Origin: Delia radicum
Taxonomy: Eukaryota; Arthropoda; Insecta; Diptera; Anthomyiidae
DNA length: 64,000 nucleotides
Direction of reading: 5' to 3'
Assembly: GCA_021234595.1 (NCBI GenBank)
Contig: CM037853.1
Coordinates: 157,461,659-157,525,658, forward strand
Below, one piece after another: positions 20,126-30,428 of this stretch (its first letter is position 1; each line of letters opens with the position of its first letter). The notes under the pieces were generated by a model. That model did not search any database. It was not told the DNA's origin and saw only the letters and a list, made by a program, of their open reading frames with translations. The position numbers and the translations under genes are program-made.

Positions 20126-21593
20126 TCCTACTCATTTCAAAAGAGCAAAAGTTATTGCGATTCTTAAACCAAACAAGCCTAAGCATAATCCCAACAGTTT
20201 CAGACCCATTAGCTTATTGAGCAATTTGGGAAAATTGTATGAAAAATTCATTCATAGTCGAATCTGTGATGTCGTTGAAAATACTTCTATAATAGCTAAC
20301 GAACAATTTGGTTTCAGAAAACAACATAGCGCAGTACACCAAATAAATCGTATTACAAATATTATCAAAGCTAATAAACGAATAAAACAATCAACAGTGA
20401 CATAGAAAAGGCATTTGACACCGTTTGGCACAATGGCTTAGTATACAAATTGCTCCAGACTGATATACCAAGATATCTGTTCAAGCTTATTGCAGATTTT
20501 CTAGACAAAAGATCATTTGTTGTTGCAGTTAATGGTACATTATCTTCCCCTAAAGCAATCTTAACTGGTTTACCACAAGGTTCAATTTTATCGCCTTTAT
20601 TGTACTCTATTTATACCTCCGACTTTTCTCTCCCCTCGTACATGAAGGTGGCATACTACGCAGACGATACCGCTTTAATTACGTCAAGCAAACTCACTAA
20701 GATATTGTTAACAAAAATGGAAAAGGGGTTTGCTGCTTGCAGAAAATATTTTTACAAGTGGAAAATTAAAATCAACCCTAACAAAACTCAGTCTATCTAT
20801 TTCCATACAACAACTCTCCTAAGCGATTATCAAGTCGTCAGCTAAGTTTTGATAACGATTGCCTTACAATTCAAAATGATGTCAAATATTTAGGTATGTG
20901 TCTGGACAAGAAACTTAATTTTTCAAGGCACATTGACGAAACTTGCAAGAAAACTTTAAAAACTATCAGAGCCCTATGGCCTATACTGAACAAACGCTCT
21001 TCGCTCAGCCTACAGAACAAAAATTTAATATTCAAAAGTGTGATAAGACCAACTTTGACATATGCAAGTCCCATTTGGTATAAAGCAGCAAAAACTCATC
21101 TGAAGAAACTTCAGATTATTCAAAATAAATGTCTTAAGATCATACACAACAAACACTGGAGACACTCTACGCAGCTTCTTCACTACGAAACTGGATATGA
21201 ACGAATTGATGACTTCATAAAGAGACTCAACGATAAATATTACGAAAAAGTGGAAAATTCATCTTACCAACTGATAAGAGAATGTAGAGAATCGGCAATA
21301 GGGTAGCTTTAAAAGAAAATCACCAAATTGAAAATGATATGTATGTAATGCATTGTTACTTTAGATAATGCAATTGTATACATATACTATATTTTCTAAT
21401 TATATTTGAATAACTTTCTTTTTCATATAAAGGTTTTCCTATTTTTCCTTTAAAAATGTTAGAATATAAAATTAGTCAATATCTGTGATTAAAAATATAA
21501 CTCGCTGTAATATCTATGGATAAAATCTCGGAAAATGTAAATATGTATATAATATATAATTTAATAAAGATGAATTTACAAATAAAAAAAATG
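20126..21593 (+). mobile_element. 5'-truncated jockey-like LINE with 12-bp target duplication
   Basis: TTGCTCTCCTTG is duplicated at 20114-20125 and 21594-21605. The inserted 1.47 kb starts inside the reverse transcriptase, ends with AATAAA (about 21562) and a short A-rich tail, and has no terminal repeats. This is the usual product of incomplete target-primed reverse transcription by a jockey-clade non-LTR element. Confidence 0.9.
20136..21304 (+). pseudogene. Jockey-clade reverse transcriptase, C-terminal part, frameshifted
   Basis: Starting near 20138 the frame shows KVIAILKPNKPKHNPNSFRP, then ANEQFGFRKQHSAVHQI. After a shift near 20400 it gives DIEKAFDTVWHNGL, then LTGLPQGSILSPLLYSIYTSD, and the catalytic YYADDTALI is intact. 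A second shift near 20840 leads to NDVKYLGMCLDKKLNFSRHI and the thumb/C-terminal region, ending at a stop at 21304-21306. The endonuclease and ORF1 are missing through 5' truncation. At least two frameshifts make it non-functional. Confidence 0.88.
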
Positions 21594-21940
21594 TTGCTCT
21601 CCTTGCAGAAAGTGATTTACTGAGACGGATTTGACTCACCTAAATAGTGGTTCATTATCATGTAAAATCTTATAAATGTGCCATAAAGGTAAAAAAAAAA
21701 ATGTAATACCAATTTTAAGTATTTTTGAAAATATCCCATATCTCGGAGACAATTCAAAGATGGGTAAGTTCAGTAGATCAATTTTAGAAATGTATATTCT
21801 CTAATAAGTTTATAATTTATTAGAATAAAAAAATTTTAAAAAAAGTAATAAGCATCACAATTAATTTCAGAAAAAATACAAAAAAAAACATTTCAATGTA
21901 ACAAAAACGATTTTGATTATTTGTAAATATTTTTATATTT

Positions 21941-22255
21941 TCAATTAATTTCAATTGTTGCTGCTGGTGCAGCAGCTGCATCATCATGAGATATTTGATG
22001 ATGATGTCCACTTATGTTATTGGCCACTTGTGACATGTCATCAGCAGCACGTACTAAATAAATTGTTGTTTGGCAATTGGGACAAGTGGTACACATTTCA
22101 GGTTCAGGTATGGATGGCGTTATATTGTTATGTGTGACACGACCACTACCTAAAGGTTGATGCTGCTGTGGATTCGGGTGACACTGCTGACCCTGTGGGG
22201 AAGATGATTGATGTTGCCCTTGTTGCTGTTGAACATTTTGTTGTGATGGTATTGT
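21941..22255 (-). CDS. Last coding exon (F) of unrecognised host gene
   Basis: The acceptor ...ACTAG lies directly upstream (22256-22257 read as AG), and the exon opens in phase 0. It gives 104 residues: a Gln/Pro-rich start (SQQNVQQQQGQHQ), a Cys motif MCTTCPNCQTTIYLVRA, a His/Asp-rich stretch and an Ala-rich tail ending IEIN before TGA (21941-21943). The CxxCPxC pair of cysteine clusters suggests a metal-binding or redox knuckle, but I do not recognise the family. Coding bias and phase agree with exons E, D, C, B and A upstream. A possible AATAAA on the minus strand lies near 21811. Confidence 0.72.
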   Translation of the reverse strand, partial: TIPSQQNVQQQQGQHQSSSPQGQQCHPNPQQHQPLGSGRVTHNNITPSIPEPEMCTTCPNCQTTIYLVRAADDMSQVANNISGHHHQISHDDAAAAPAATIEIN

Positions 22256-22388
22256 CTAGTTTTTTTTTTAAATATTTTTTTTTTCAAAGAAATACAAAAA
22301 AATATCATGTTATTAGTTATTTACCCAAATGTAAACAAATTAAATATTATTTGTAAATGTTCAAATAAAAATATGCAAAGTAATTTAC

Positions 22389-22532
22389 ATTATTAATTTG
22401 ATTTTTGTCAATAATTCCTGATTGAGTTTGTGCTGATTCTTGAGCCTGTGTTTGAGTCAAATTCACAGACGGCACTTGTTGAAATTGAGCTTGTGATGTT
22501 GTCATATTTGGTATAACGCTGTCAGAAGGTGG
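22389..22532 (-). CDS. Exon E of unrecognised host gene
   Basis: An AG acceptor (...AATTTAG) and a GTAAAT donor bound 48 codons in phase 0. The reading starts PPSDSVIPNMTTSQAQFQQ, is rich in Gln, Thr and Ser, and ends GIIDKNQINN. It looks like a low-complexity linker. The 133-bp intron to exon F is short; the upstream intron (22533-26898) is filled by three tandem TIR elements and a fold-back, and could hide a further exon. Confidence 0.68.
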
Positions 22533-22561
22533 CTAAATTAAAATAACAAAGTATATATTAT

Positions 22562-24512
22562 ACACTCAAAAAAATAAGTTAGAAGTAAAGTTAGTAAAAC
22601 GTCTTGTAAATCAAGTATACTATTTTTCAGCAAATTTTTTGCTAAAAGTATGTTTTCAGCTAAAATTTAAGTTATACTTACTCATCACTTAACTGCTTTG
22701 AACTAACGTTTTACTAATATTCTACTAATGTTTTACTAATTTATTTTGCTAAAAAAAATTGTGCTGATAAGCACGTTAATAAATAGTGTGGACGACAACC
22801 AGACTGAAAAATATATGAAGAATGAAGTAAATGTCGCGGCATGTCAAGATGTAGAAGAAAAATTATACTAAAAAGTTTAACTCTTGTAAGTAGGGATGCC
22901 AAACGGCAAATCCCGAATACCGGGGTTTTCTTTTTTAAATCCTGGGATTTTTCAGGATTTTTTGAGACTTTTCCAGATTTATTTTTTTCTTCTAAAATTT
23001 AAGATAAATTACACTCAAAAAAATAAGTTAGTAGAAAAGTTAGTAAAACGTCTTGTAAATCAAGTATACTATTTTTCAGCAAATTTTTTATTAAAATTAT
23101 GTTTTCAGCTAAAATTTAAGTTATGCTTATTCAGCACTTAACTGTTTTGAACTAATGTTTTACTAATGTTTTACTAATTTATTTTGCTAAAAAAATTGTG
23201 CTGATAAGCACATTAATAAATAGTGTGGACGACAACCAGACTGAAAAATATATGCAGAATGAAGTAAATGTCGCGGCATGTCAAGATGTAGAAGAAATGT
23301 AAAAGAAAAATTATACTAAAAAGTTTAATTCTTGTAAGTAGGGATGCCAAACGGCAAATCCCGAATCACGGGCTTTTCTTTTTTAAATCCTGGGATTTTT
23401 CAGCATTTTTTGGGACTTTTCAAGATTTGTTTTTTTCTTCTAAAATTTAAGATAAAATACATTAAAAAAAAATAAGTTAGTAGAAAAGTTAGTAAAACGT
23501 CTTGTAAATCAAGTATACTATTTTTCAGCAAATTTTTTTGCTGAAATTATGTTTTCAGCTAAAATTTTAGTTATACTTATTCAGCACTTAACTGTTTTGA
23601 ACTAATGTTTCACTAATGTTTTACTAATTTATTTTGCTAAAAATAAGCACTTTAAAAGTGTGTACGACGACCAGGTTGAAAGATATACGCAGAATGGAGT
23701 AGTCGCTGCATGTCAAGATGTAGTAGAGACGAGCAAAATGATACTAAAAAGTACAACTTTTGTAGGATATAAAAAAGTCAACCATGGAAGATTTTTGTAT
23801 ATGTATTTAAGACAAAATAAAATATTTAAATTTAATATAGATTAAATGTGTATTTGTAATCTAAATGATTATAGTGACTATTAATGCAGTGTGGTCAAAT
23901 TGCAAACAAATATACGTTCAAATAGACAAGCTAAAGCGAAAGACAAGCACATACATCTTGCGTAATTTTGTATGTTTCATTTTTTCTTATTGCAAAAAAG
24001 GGTTGTATACCTATTTCATATTTTGTTATTTCGTTTTGTTTCGTTTCTACAAAGATGCCATGCTTTAGACAACCATTTATGTAAGTAGTTGAAAGATAAG
24101 TTGTTTATGTTATATATAACTATTTATATATTTTTGCAGATATTAAATTAATTCGTATCGTCAATGTGGGATTATGAACATTTTTATATTTTGTAAATTA
24201 TTTCTAAAAGAATAATAAAAAAAAATTAACTAAAGTATAATTTTTCTACTAACTTTTTGAGTTTTTTTCAGTCTACTAATTTTTAGCAAAAATTTTATTA
24301 ATTTTAAGCAAGGGTTTTTTAATTTCTATTCCACTAAGTGTTAACAACACTTTTGCTGAATCTACTAATTTTGTTGCTAAAAATCAGCTCGTTGATTTTC
24401 AGCAAAAGATTTTGCTGACATTAGCAATTTTTTTGTAAGCACCCTCCTGACTAAAATTTAGCTGACTCAGCAAAATTTTTTCCTGGCTTTACTAACTTTT
24501 TTTTTGAGTGTA
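22562..24512. mobile_element. Three tandem TIR-element units (ACACTCAAAAAAATAAGTTAG)
   Basis: Unit starts lie at 22562, 23011 and about 23459, so the first two units are about 449 bp each. The last runs to the inverted end ...AACTTTTTTTTTGAGTGTA at 24512. Each has GTAAAACGTCTTGTAAATC, then GCTGATAAGCAC, then a short conserved reading frame around VAACQDV (22788-22859, 23225-23299, 23658-23740). A fourth copy lies at 55.85-56.6 kb on the other strand. The array sits in the intron between exons D and E, 30 bp from exon E. Confidence 0.75.
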
Positions 24513-24529
24513 CTTTAAAAGGAAATTTA

Positions 24530-25055
24530 ATTTTTTATTCCAAAATCCAATTTGAAATTTATCAAAAACTCCAAACTACTACAATGCTGATATGTTTTGA
24601 AGTTAAGACAATGTTATTTACAGGTATCCTATTTGAATCCTGTATATCCTTGGACCAAAATAAGAGATTTTTTTAAAAGCTTAAGCTTCAATCTTACTTT
24701 GTGTTTAATATAAACGGCTTCTAGTCAACTTAAATATGTTCTTAAGATTTTACAAAATTGTGTACGATTCACTATTTGTTTTCAAAATTTTACAAAAAAA
24801 AAAATATCTCACAAAATATTTTTTTTAATTTATTTTTATATCGAAATAATTTCATATTATACTCTTTTGGCTCATTTATGTTCCATTAAGCGGCATTTTT
24901 TGTATGAAGACAAAATAATTGAAATTTATCGTAATTAAGAAATATAGAGTATGGAATCGAACTTAAATAATTTTCAGTTTCATTATTAAAATTGATTGTT
25001 CAGATTATAGTAGCACTAGGTCTAGCGCTCTAGCGTATCGCTCTGTGACCAAAGT
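24530..25055. other. AT-rich intronic stretch, nothing recognised
   Basis: No exon with convincing coding bias or element boundary is seen on either strand. Confidence 0.4.
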
Positions 25056-25060
25056 TTTTA

Positions 25061-25880
25061 AACATTTTTCTTAAATTGCTTTAATTAAAATATGTCTTGT
25101 GACATATAATTTTTTATTAATATTCGTATTTTGAAATTTTTGAAGTCAGACTAACTAACGGTTTTGGAGATATTGCGATTTGATTTTCACTAAAAATGTC
25201 ATATTATCTCAGAATTTTTTGTTTTTGCACTCAAATAGTACACAAAACGTACTTTAATTTGATCAATAATAAAAAAAAAAATATGTATATATAATTATGT
25301 CTGAAGCAATGTATCACAAAATATAACTTTGTGCGCATGGGTTAAGCTAGCTAATTTTTCTTAAATTTTGCACCACATAGCTATTGGATCTAGAGGCACA
25401 ACAAATAAATAAAAGTCGAAAGTTAAAAGTAAATATTTCCTGATTAATCATGTGTATAAAATTGAAAAGCATAACAATTTTACTATGTAAATTTTCTGTT
25501 TTCCGAAACATTTGTAAATTTACAAGTTATCCTTTAAGCAATATTGGCATAATTATGCTCAAATGAAAATAATAAAATTTAGGACCTTTTTAAAAAAATT
25601 TCTAGAATCATGAAAATAAACATTTTTTGTAAAAATGAAATTGCTATGTCTCAAAACCGTTGGTCCGATTTCAAAAATTTAAAAATATAAGGTGGCGCAA
25701 AAGTAATCCTCCTATCAGAAAATGCTATACATAATAAATACATAATAAAAAAAAAACATCGGAATGTTATTTTTGCGACACCTTATATTTGTGCTCACCA
25801 TGCGAATACTAATAAAAAATGATATGTCGCAAGATATGTTTTTATTAAAGCAATTGAAGAATAATTTTCAAAAATCGAAA
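25061..25880. repeat. Fold-back repeat with a MITE in its right arm
   Basis: The left arm (25061-25215) and right arm (about 25625-25880) are inverted, for example AATTGCTTTAATTAAAA with TTTTATTAAAGCAATTG and ACGGTTTTGGAGA with TCTCAAAACCGTTGG. The right arm is split by the 98-bp MITE at 25688-25785. No gene is seen. Confidence 0.65.
25688..25785. mobile_element. 98-bp mariner-type MITE
   Basis: The ends TAAGGTGGCGCAAAAGTAAT and ATTTTTGCGACACCTTA are inverted, and TA is duplicated (25686-25687, 25786-25787). It is too short to code. Confidence 0.8.
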
Positions 25881-26129
25881 ATGTTCTCACACACATGGGC
25901 TTTGAATTGAAATATATAATAAGAATTTAACAGGTTTTCTGTTTATAAAAACTCATTAATATGTTAGAAGTTTTTTACATGAAAATGTCCTTACAATTAG
26001 TTATAATTGAAGTGTCCTTAGGATATACGGGGTTTCTTGAAAAGTGTTTTAAGAATCGAGCCGCTCTCTTAGAATTCTAATTTTCATTATAAATATGTTC
26101 AGAATACAAAATGTATCAAAATAAATATA

Positions 26130-26328
26130 TAGGGTCCGCCATCTAAGTTTTTTTTTCCGATGCCGATTTTGCCAAAAAAATCATCTTTTCAGACGAAGCT
26201 CATACTGCATGGCCAGCCGAGGCAGCCATTTGAATGAAATTATTTTTCATTATTAACCGGAAGGATTGTACTTTCAAATAAAAAAAAATTTGAGAAAATA
26301 TTCAGTAGTTTTTATTTGGCGGACCCTT
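26130..26328 (+). mobile_element. Deleted mariner-type element (199 bp) with transposase scrap
   Basis: The ends TAGGGTCCGCCATCTAAG and TTATTTGGCGGACCCTT are inverted and flanked by TA. Inside, bases 26165-26233 read DFAKKIIFSDEAHTAWPAE and then stop. The KIIFSDEAH motif holds the first catalytic Asp of Tc1/mariner transposases. A lone copy of the same end lies at 60041-60058. Confidence 0.75.
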
Positions 26329-26334
26329 TATATA

Positions 26335-26895
26335 AATTTGAAATTACACATGCAATTACACGTTGACTACACAATGGATTCAAAATTACACGCAATTTGT
26401 GTAATTACACAAGTAGTGGCAACACTGGTTGAACCACTGTTTTTGTTGGGTTTTAGAGGGAAACACATTTGACCACGAAAAGTATGAGTGATATTTATAT
26501 AAACGATAGAAGTAATAACACTCATAAGTAGTTAGAGTACGTCACGCATACTCAAAATTTGCATGCGCGGCATTGAAATATATATGTAGTATAAACCACG
26601 TAAGTCGTGAGTGAGTTGAAAAAAATTTGGAGTTCCGTTTTTCTGAACTTCATGCACTAAAAAGTGTGTTTTAGGCGACTATAACACCCTGCTACAAATT
26701 TAAATTTTTTTCTCACACATGAAAGAATTAATATGTATGTACAAAGAACTAGAGGCCACATATAGTTAAACCACGTTTTCAGTTTTTCGCCATCACGTCA
26801 AAATTCCTTTTAAATTAGCTTATTCATTCAGCATCTAATTACATCCGATTCAAAAAAATTCTTTTAAACGGGTAATAAAATAGTTTAAAGTATAT
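26335..26895. other. Intronic stretch after exon D, nothing recognised
   Basis: This AT-rich sequence lies between exon D and the small mariner relic. I see no further exon that I would defend. Confidence 0.4.
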
Positions 26896-26898
26896 TAC

Positions 26899-26970
26899 CG
26901 TATTACGTGAAAATAATGCTTTCCTAAAGACATTTTGTTTAAAATAGTCATCATCAACATCTTGCAAGCC
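26899..26970 (-). CDS. Exon D of unrecognised host gene
   Basis: The acceptor ...TTCCCTTAG and donor GTAATA bound 24 phase-0 codons reading GLQDVDDDYFKQNVFRKALF and then SRNT. It is separated from exon C by a 58-bp intron, typical of fly short introns. Short introns with clean consensus sites support a real gene despite the unknown product. Confidence 0.72.
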
Positions 26971-27028
26971 CTAAGGGAACCAAGAATATTATATAAAAGT
27001 TAAAAGTTTTAGAGACATCAAAATTTAC

Positions 27029-27097
27029 CGATCTGCGTTCAACATGTGGCTGTTTAATAGACAGTTTGCTTAAAGCATCTAATGGATGTTTGAGACC
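27029..27097 (-). CDS. Exon C of unrecognised host gene
   Basis: The acceptor ...ATACTAG and donor GTAAAT bound 23 phase-0 codons starting GLKHPLDALSKLSIKQPHVE. The charged, helix-forming composition matches the neighbouring exons. A 71-bp intron separates it from exon B. Confidence 0.72.
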
Positions 27098-27168
27098 CTA
27101 GTATGGAAAAGTAACGGTAAGTAAGAAACTGTTAAATATATTTAAGATTGAAAACCAATTATACTTAC

Positions 27169-27231
27169 ATTCAATTTAACAGCTTGTTCCTCAACTTGAC
27201 TAGGAGTGAGACTTAATTCACTGGCTTTTTT
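27169..27231 (-). CDS. Exon B of unrecognised host gene
   Basis: The acceptor ...TTACGCAG and consensus donor GTAAGT bound 21 phase-0 codons starting KKASELSLTPSQVEEQAVKL. The composition suggests an amphipathic helix. Because Atat exon 4 also ends in phase 0, this exon could be joined either to exon A or to Atat exon 4. Confidence 0.72.
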
Positions 27232-27310
27232 CTGCGTAAAAAAACTTAAGTTAAACTTAAACAAATCCACAAAAAGAAATAAAAAATTCACCGAAATCTA
27301 GTGTACTTAC

Positions 27311-27394
27311 AATAACATGAGTTTTTGAACCTCTGGATGCGACGCGATGACCATTTGGAAGATAGGTTTGCAGGCGACTACGTTTTGCTTCCAT
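27311..27394 (-). CDS. First coding exon (A) of unrecognised host gene
   Basis: The ATG (27392-27394) opens 28 codons reading MEAKRSRLQTYLPNGH, then RVASRGSKTHVI, and ends at the consensus donor GTAAGT. An in-frame TAA lies two codons upstream and no acceptor AG lies near, so this is a true initiating exon, not an internal one. A transcription start should therefore lie between here and about 30 kb, in sequence occupied by a hAT-type MITE and a minisatellite. I do not recognise the protein; with exons B-F it is at least 248 residues. It could be an alternative first exon for a transcript that shares exons B-F with Atat. Confidence 0.7.
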
Positions 27395-27708
27395 TTTTTA
27401 GTTTTTTTTTTAAGTTTAATGTTTTTAACGCGTTATTAGTATGTTATTTGAACAAAAAAATTTTATTAAACGTTCATATACAAAATATAAATATTGCGCT
27501 TTTGTATAATTGCTTTTAAATTTATCAAAATTCACTTAAAAATTCCCGAGAAGATTTTTTATGAATTTATTTTTCTTCTTTTTTAAATTCCAGTTGAAAT
27601 ATTGAAAGTAAACTCAAAACAAATTTGTTTGTAAAATACTAGTAATAAAAAAAATTTCTAAGCGAAATTCTGTTTTTTTTTTACACTGAACAAAAAACTA
27701 CATATTAT

Positions 27709-28081
27709 TAGTGCCCGACCGAACAGTTCGCCCAAAAAACTACATTTTGTCGGTTTTTTAATATCTAGAGGCAATGATGAAAAATTTTGGGTTTGGAAAC
27801 ATGTTTGTTGAGCCGATTTAATTCGATTTTGTGTATAAAATTTAAGAGAAAAGCCGAAGTTTAGCTATAAAGTTAAAAGTTCGGCCGCCGAACTATTTTC
27901 GATTTGGCCGAACAGTGAATTCATTGCTTAACTACAGGACTTTTCTTCAAATTTGACACTCAAAATAGCATCCAATCAGTCCAATAAACATTTTTCCATC
28001 CGATAAATTTGTCCATAATGCTTTAAAATACCGAATACAGACCAAATGCATTTTCTGGCCGAACTGTTCGGTCGGACACTA
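27709..28081. mobile_element. hAT-type MITE, 373 bp
   Basis: The ends TAGTGCCCGACCGAACAGTT and AACTGTTCGGTCGGACACTA are inverted, and an 8-bp duplication, CATATTAT/CATACTAT (one mismatch), flanks them. Both features define hAT. The same end begins the hAT relic at 42670, a likely relative of its source. It lies just upstream of exon A. Confidence 0.85.
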
Positions 28082-28472
28082 CATACTATACACTTACAGG
28101 GGAAGTCTCCCTATGGGTTCTCTCCGATGTTAATAAAATTCGGATATGTGATAGAGAATAAACAATATAAGGGACACGTGCTTTTCAAGTGGCGTTTAAG
28201 GTTTAAAAGGTGGGGTCAAAATTAATGCATATTTGTATGGAAACATGTCTGAAATTAATGAAATTCAGAGTTTTTGTAGGATCCCAGGGTAAAATCAAAG
28301 TGACATATCGTTATTATTTTTTTGACTACCAGTAATGACACCAGCTTACTATCTGCATTACTTTAATATAATTAATAATGACTTACTAATATCTACTTAA
28401 TTTTCCCATCATTTCAATACATAATATAATACGTTACCCATAATATTATAATATTAAACTTGGGATGGCAGG

Positions 28473-28981
28473 CAATACCGCTAAAATACCGTTATCGATT
28501 CAAACACCTTTCAACTGATTGTCGTTATAACTAAAATACCGTTACCGAAATAATTTAAATACTGTTATCCGTAAAATATCGTTATACGTCGATATAACTG
28601 AAATACCAATATCCCTAAAATAACATTACCGAAATAACTACAATACCGTTATCGCTCAAATACCGTTACCGATATAATAGAAATAGTGTTATCCTGAAAA
28701 TACCATTACTGAAATAATCCGACAAGATCAGAACAATAATTGATGTAAATAGGCATGTTTCAGAAGTTTGATCATACGCTAGCCAGTCATTGAAATTCTG
28801 CGATGAATTACCTAAAAATATCGGTGGACTTGCTTACATATTCCAAAACAACAAAAATAACGTTACCCTTAAAACACCGTTACCGAAATAACTGAAAAGC
28901 CGTTATCCATATAATAATACCGTTATCGAAATAACTGAAATGTCGATACCCCTAAAATAGCGTTATCGATATAAAAGCAAA
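28473..28981. repeat. Degenerate minisatellite of ACCGTTATCGAAATAACTGA units
   Basis: Units of about 18-24 bp built on AATACCGTTA(T/C)CG and AAATAACTGA recur at 28473-28728 and 28856-28981, separated by an unrelated 127 bp. Alternation of 'GTTATC' and 'GTTACC' variants suggests mixing of two unit types. No coding role is seen. Confidence 0.8.
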
Positions 28982-29410
28982 TAACTTAACAAATAATAAC
29001 TACCATCCACGTTTTAAACTCATTATTTTTTCAACTCTAGTAAGTACATATATGTATAACTACTTATTTTTGATTTTTTGTAAGCTGTAAAGTAATGACA
29101 TTTTGTGCAAGCAAATCTTTTATGTTTTTATCTATCAAATATCGCAGCAAAATCGTGCGTTATATAATGAAAATAAATATCTTAACTCATTATAATTTGG
29201 TGTCAGCACAAGTTATTTTTGTTTGCTAAAATCCTCAGGAAATGAAGAAGGTAGAAATGACTAAAAATGACAATTAAAATGACTACAAATGTAGTCGAAC
29301 AGGCGATGGACTGTATTTGTCACAAATAATGTACTAACCATGAAGTAATTTTTAATTATTGATAAAACTACTACAATGGTAGTAAAAACTACTAATATTG
29401 TATTAGTTTT

Positions 29411-29730
29411 TAAAAAGAAGCAACACTCAGGAAATTCTTTCTATTTTCTAATGTGCTGCTTTCGTTGGAAAGGAGATAGTGGAGAGATGAACTTGTAATT
29501 GCGCGATATGACAAGTCTTAGAAAAGTTGTTGCTCGCCACTTGATGGAGAGTTGGCAAACTTATTGAAACTTTTTGGTTCATAGTCCTGATTTATTATTT
29601 TACTTCGGTGGGATAAGTTCTATGAGAACACCGAAGGTGGGCGCTGCGATACATATGAGGAATAGAAAACTCATACATATTATTTTTCTAAATTGATGTT
29701 GCCGTTAAGGGGAATCGAATCCGGGTCGAG
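29411..29730 (-). mobile_element. tRNA-derived SINE, truncated copy
   Basis: The minus strand matches the SINE at 50856-51277. It shares a box-B-like GGATTCGATTCCCC, the GATGTTG..AACATCAATTTAG junction, CACCTTCGGTGTT, GGCGAGCAACAAC and the 3' end TTTCCTGAGTGTTGCTTC. The box A part of the tRNA head is missing and no poly-A tail remains. Confidence 0.8.
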
Positions 29731-30268
29731 AAAAATCACAACAGAAATTGCTTATTGGAGGCATACCAGAAAAACTTTTAAAAAAATTATGTTAAACGCT
29801 TAACATTTATTTTAGATGGTACAGAATATAAATCTGTATAAAATTTTAATAAATAAAATGTTGTATTTTAAACTATCGCTAATAATGTAACTTTTTGTGT
29901 GTTAACGTTTATTTGGGCGCACACTTCATATGGTAATAGTTTTCTACACTCTGATATTAGGGTTTGCTTTCGGGAAAAGTCGCATAAAAGACGAAAAATT
30001 ACGAATGTCGAAAAATGCTTAGACACTTTCTCGTCTAAAACCCCAATTTGTCTAACAATTCTATGAAACAATTCGATATCAAACGAAAAATAGGGTAATT
30101 TTTTACCATACTCTCTTACCCCTAAATATGAGATTGGACCCTTATTTTTTATACTTCATCACATATCCAAATTCCATTCAGATCATAGAGAGCCCATCGG
30201 GAGACTCTCTTTCCCCATCGGGGAAAGCTAAAATATGAAATTAATTAAATGAGTTAATTATGAAATAC

Positions 30269-30428
30269 CTCAGCCATACTGCATGTCGGTCTTCTAGCAC
30301 CATAACGACCCACTGGTGAAATTTGTGTTATCTGTGTTGTTAAATTAGGAGCCTCTAATTGACGCTGTGAACGCCTTTTATTATTCTCATCACCCAAATA
30401 AGTAGCACCGAAAAGTTGTGTGTTAGGA
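30269..30428 (-). CDS. Atat: Atat exon 4
   Basis: After the acceptor ...TTTAAAG the exon completes an AGT codon and then reads PNTQLFGATYLGDENNKRRS, QRQLEAPNLTTQITQISPVG and RYGARRPTCSMAE. It ends in phase 0 at GAG|GTATTT. The region is the regulatory, low-complexity tail found after the catalytic domain. Without splicing, four more codons lead to TAA, giving a 270-residue short form. Confidence 0.85.

Larger units (their letters stand above)
28097..30232. repeat. Inverted arms around minisatellite and SINE
   Basis: The blocks GGGGAAGTCTCCC..GGGTTCTCTC..CGGATATGTGATAGAG (28098-28160) return inverted at 30160-30232. They may be the ends of a 2.1-kb element into which the minisatellite and a SINE were inserted or within which they arose. 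Boundaries are uncertain. Confidence 0.45.
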
